Assembly: GCA_021159845.1 (NCBI GenBank)
Contig: JAGHDS010000408.1
Span: 1-6,185 of the forward strand
DNA: 6,185 bases
Reading direction: 5' to 3'
Source: Anaerolineae bacterium
GTDB taxonomy: Bacteria; Chloroflexota; Anaerolineae; DUEN01
This document shows positions 5,424 to 6,185 of the stretch, in pieces. The position numbers were made by a program, and so were the translations under genes. The notes beneath the pieces were generated by a model, which searched no databases, was not told the origin of the DNA, and saw nothing but the letters and a program-made list of their open reading frames with translations. Numbering within the stretch: position 1 is the stretch's first letter; each line of letters starts with the position of its first letter.

Positions 5424-5984
5424 TCACGTGTGCTGTCCAGAATTCGCTCCCCCTCGACGCGGCCGCCACCGCCCCAACGCGGACGCCCACAGGATGGCCA
5501 GTCCCAACACGATGACGGCATATCCCAATACCAGCGATTGCGTCGGCGCCGCCACCAGGCTTTCCCATACCACGAGCGCTGTCCGGAATAGGACCCGCAG
5601 GATGGCCCCCAACGAGGAGGCGAGGTGCGCCACCTGCGGAACCAGTGCGGAACCGCCAGCGAGCCACCAGACAACGCCCAGTCCGAGCAACGTCAGCAAC
5701 GCCGACCACGCGACGGCCGAGCCGGCCACCACAACGAGTCCGCCCAACACCTGTCGCTGACGCCTGCGAGCATCCAGACGAGCATTCACCCGGGCGACGA
5801 AGCCCGGTGCCGGGCCTACCACAGGCTCCTCTCGAAACCGCTCATCCAGGCTCATCCAGGCGCGCCACAGGGCGCGACATTCCGCGCACTCGGCCAGGTG
5901 TTGGCGCAGCTCTCGCTCCTTATCCGGCGGCAGCTCCCCATCCAGCGCCAGCGACATCCATAGCTGATACCGCTCATGCGTCAT
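5424..5984 (-). CDS. zf-HC2 membrane anti-sigma factor
   Basis: This 186-residue protein probably binds and inhibits the sigma factor encoded just upstream. The N-terminal zinc anti-sigma (ZAS) motif is seen as His29, Cys33 and Cys36 in HLAECAEC, preceded by the usual LDGELPPDKERELRQHL helix. A basic stretch (RRRQRQ, 73-78) precedes the first hydrophobic segment (about 79-110). A second membrane helix spans about 150-171 and is followed by a basic, probably cytoplasmic tail. Between them is an amphipathic stretch that would form a short outside loop of about 40 residues. The sequence GAGGG (5995-5991) sits six bases before ATG 5984 and overlaps the sigma stop codon, so translation of the pair is probably coupled. 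Release could respond to redox or metal state at the zinc site, or to membrane proteolysis. The trigger is not visible in the sequence. Confidence 0.93.
   Translation of the reverse strand: MTHERYQLWMSLALDGELPPDKERELRQHLAECAECRALWRAWMSLDERFREEPVVGPAPGFVARVNARLDARRRQRQVLGGLVVVAGSAVAWSALLTLLGLGVVWWLAGGSALVPQVAHLASSLGAILRVLFRTALVVWESLVAAPTQSLVLGYAVIVLGLAILWASALGRWRPRRGGANSGQHT
5841..5860. repeat. Tandem 10-bp direct repeat inside the anti-sigma gene
   Basis: CTCATCCAGG occurs twice back to back. It lies in the codons for the linker after the zinc motif (WMSLDERF). The unit is not a multiple of three, so gain or loss of one copy would shift the frame. Two copies are too few to claim a phase-variable tract. 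Confidence 0.7.
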
Positions 5985-5990
5985 CTCACA

Positions 5991-5995
5991 CCCTC
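5991..5995 (-). promoter_or_regulatory. Anti-sigma ribosome binding site overlapping the sigma stop
   Basis: On the minus strand GAGGG (5995-5991) overlaps the sigma TGA (5996-5994), with only nine bases between that stop and the anti-sigma ATG. This suits translational coupling that keeps the two proteins in a fixed ratio. Confidence 0.75.
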
Positions 5996-6185
5996 ACGAT
6001 TTTCCCTCGGGAACAGCCCTATCGAGGTTGGATTGCATGTACTCCGCCAGCCGCAGACGGGCCCGATGCAGACGGGTCTTGACCGTGGATTCGGGCACCC
6101 CCATGATCTCGGCGATCTCTCTATAGGACAGGTCATACCAATACCGCAAGACCACGGGAATCCGGTACATGGGGTCCAAAACGTT
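5994..6185 (-). CDS. ECF-type RNA polymerase sigma-70 factor, C-terminal part
   Basis: Only the last 63 or so residues lie in the window, and the gene continues beyond the right edge. They form sigma region 4, which binds the -35 promoter element: [20 protein letters not shown] leads into the helix-turn-helix [21 protein letters not shown], the standard ECF pattern, with recognition helix [14 protein letters not shown]. The frame is open to the window edge, so no internal start is used; a TTG near 6179 is not credible because region 2 would be missing. The following anti-sigma gene with a ZAS motif supports assignment to an ECF-type factor under membrane anti-sigma control. Confidence 0.92.
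   Translation of the reverse strand, partial: NVLDPMYRIPVVLRYWYDLSYREIAEIMGVPESTVKTRLHRARLRLAEYMQSNLDRAVPEGKS

Noticed and set aside
5395..5709. N-terminal extension of the repeat membrane protein to 5709
   Set aside because: It overlaps the anti-sigma gene, and the start at 5394 has a strong ribosome site and a clear signal peptide directly after it.

Overview
The window looks like chromosomal DNA of a moderately GC-rich, free-living bacterium. The best guess is a member of the Chloroflexota (Anaerolineae/Caldilineae-like). That guess rests on gene style only: an M29 aminopeptidase, a sigma/zf-HC2 anti-sigma/polymer-forming membrane protein cassette, and an intergenic palindrome of the CCCCTTCTCCC type that I associate with such genomes. 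No species can be named from the sequence.

Layout. Positions 1-471 hold no convincing gene. They contain a possible 217-bp miniature mobile element (36-252) with 17-bp imperfect terminal inverted repeats, a large palindrome nested inside it (96-130), and a separate perfect hairpin (398-431). A tRNA-Ser(GGA) gene lies on the minus strand at 472-558, with its own extended -10 promoter (568-596) and intrinsic terminator (440-463). A strong extended -10 promoter (717-745) faces the other way and drives a five-gene plus-strand operon: signal peptidase I (lepB, 803-1375), deoxyribose-phosphate aldolase (deoC, 1401-2228), an 83-residue protein that resembles the NHLP-leader/Os1348 clan (2243-2494), an MBL-fold metallo-hydrolase (2519-3268) and an M29-family aminopeptidase (3289-4323). 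Gaps are 14-25 bp and good Shine-Dalgarno sites precede most starts.

A long perfect hairpin (4368-4414) separates this operon from a convergent minus-strand operon that enters from the right edge. In transcription order that operon holds the C-terminal end of an ECF-type sigma-70 factor (5994-6185, cut by the window edge), a zinc-binding membrane anti-sigma factor (5424-5984) and an exported or membrane protein with a bactofilin-like repeat domain plus about four membrane helices (4432-5394).

How the genes may work together. The right-hand operon reads as a regulated envelope module: the sigma factor is held by its membrane anti-sigma factor, and the co-transcribed repeat protein is the likely effector or sensor partner. 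The left operon mixes protein export (LepB), deoxynucleoside salvage (DeoC) and hydrolases with no obvious single pathway. Its least explained member is the 83-residue protein.
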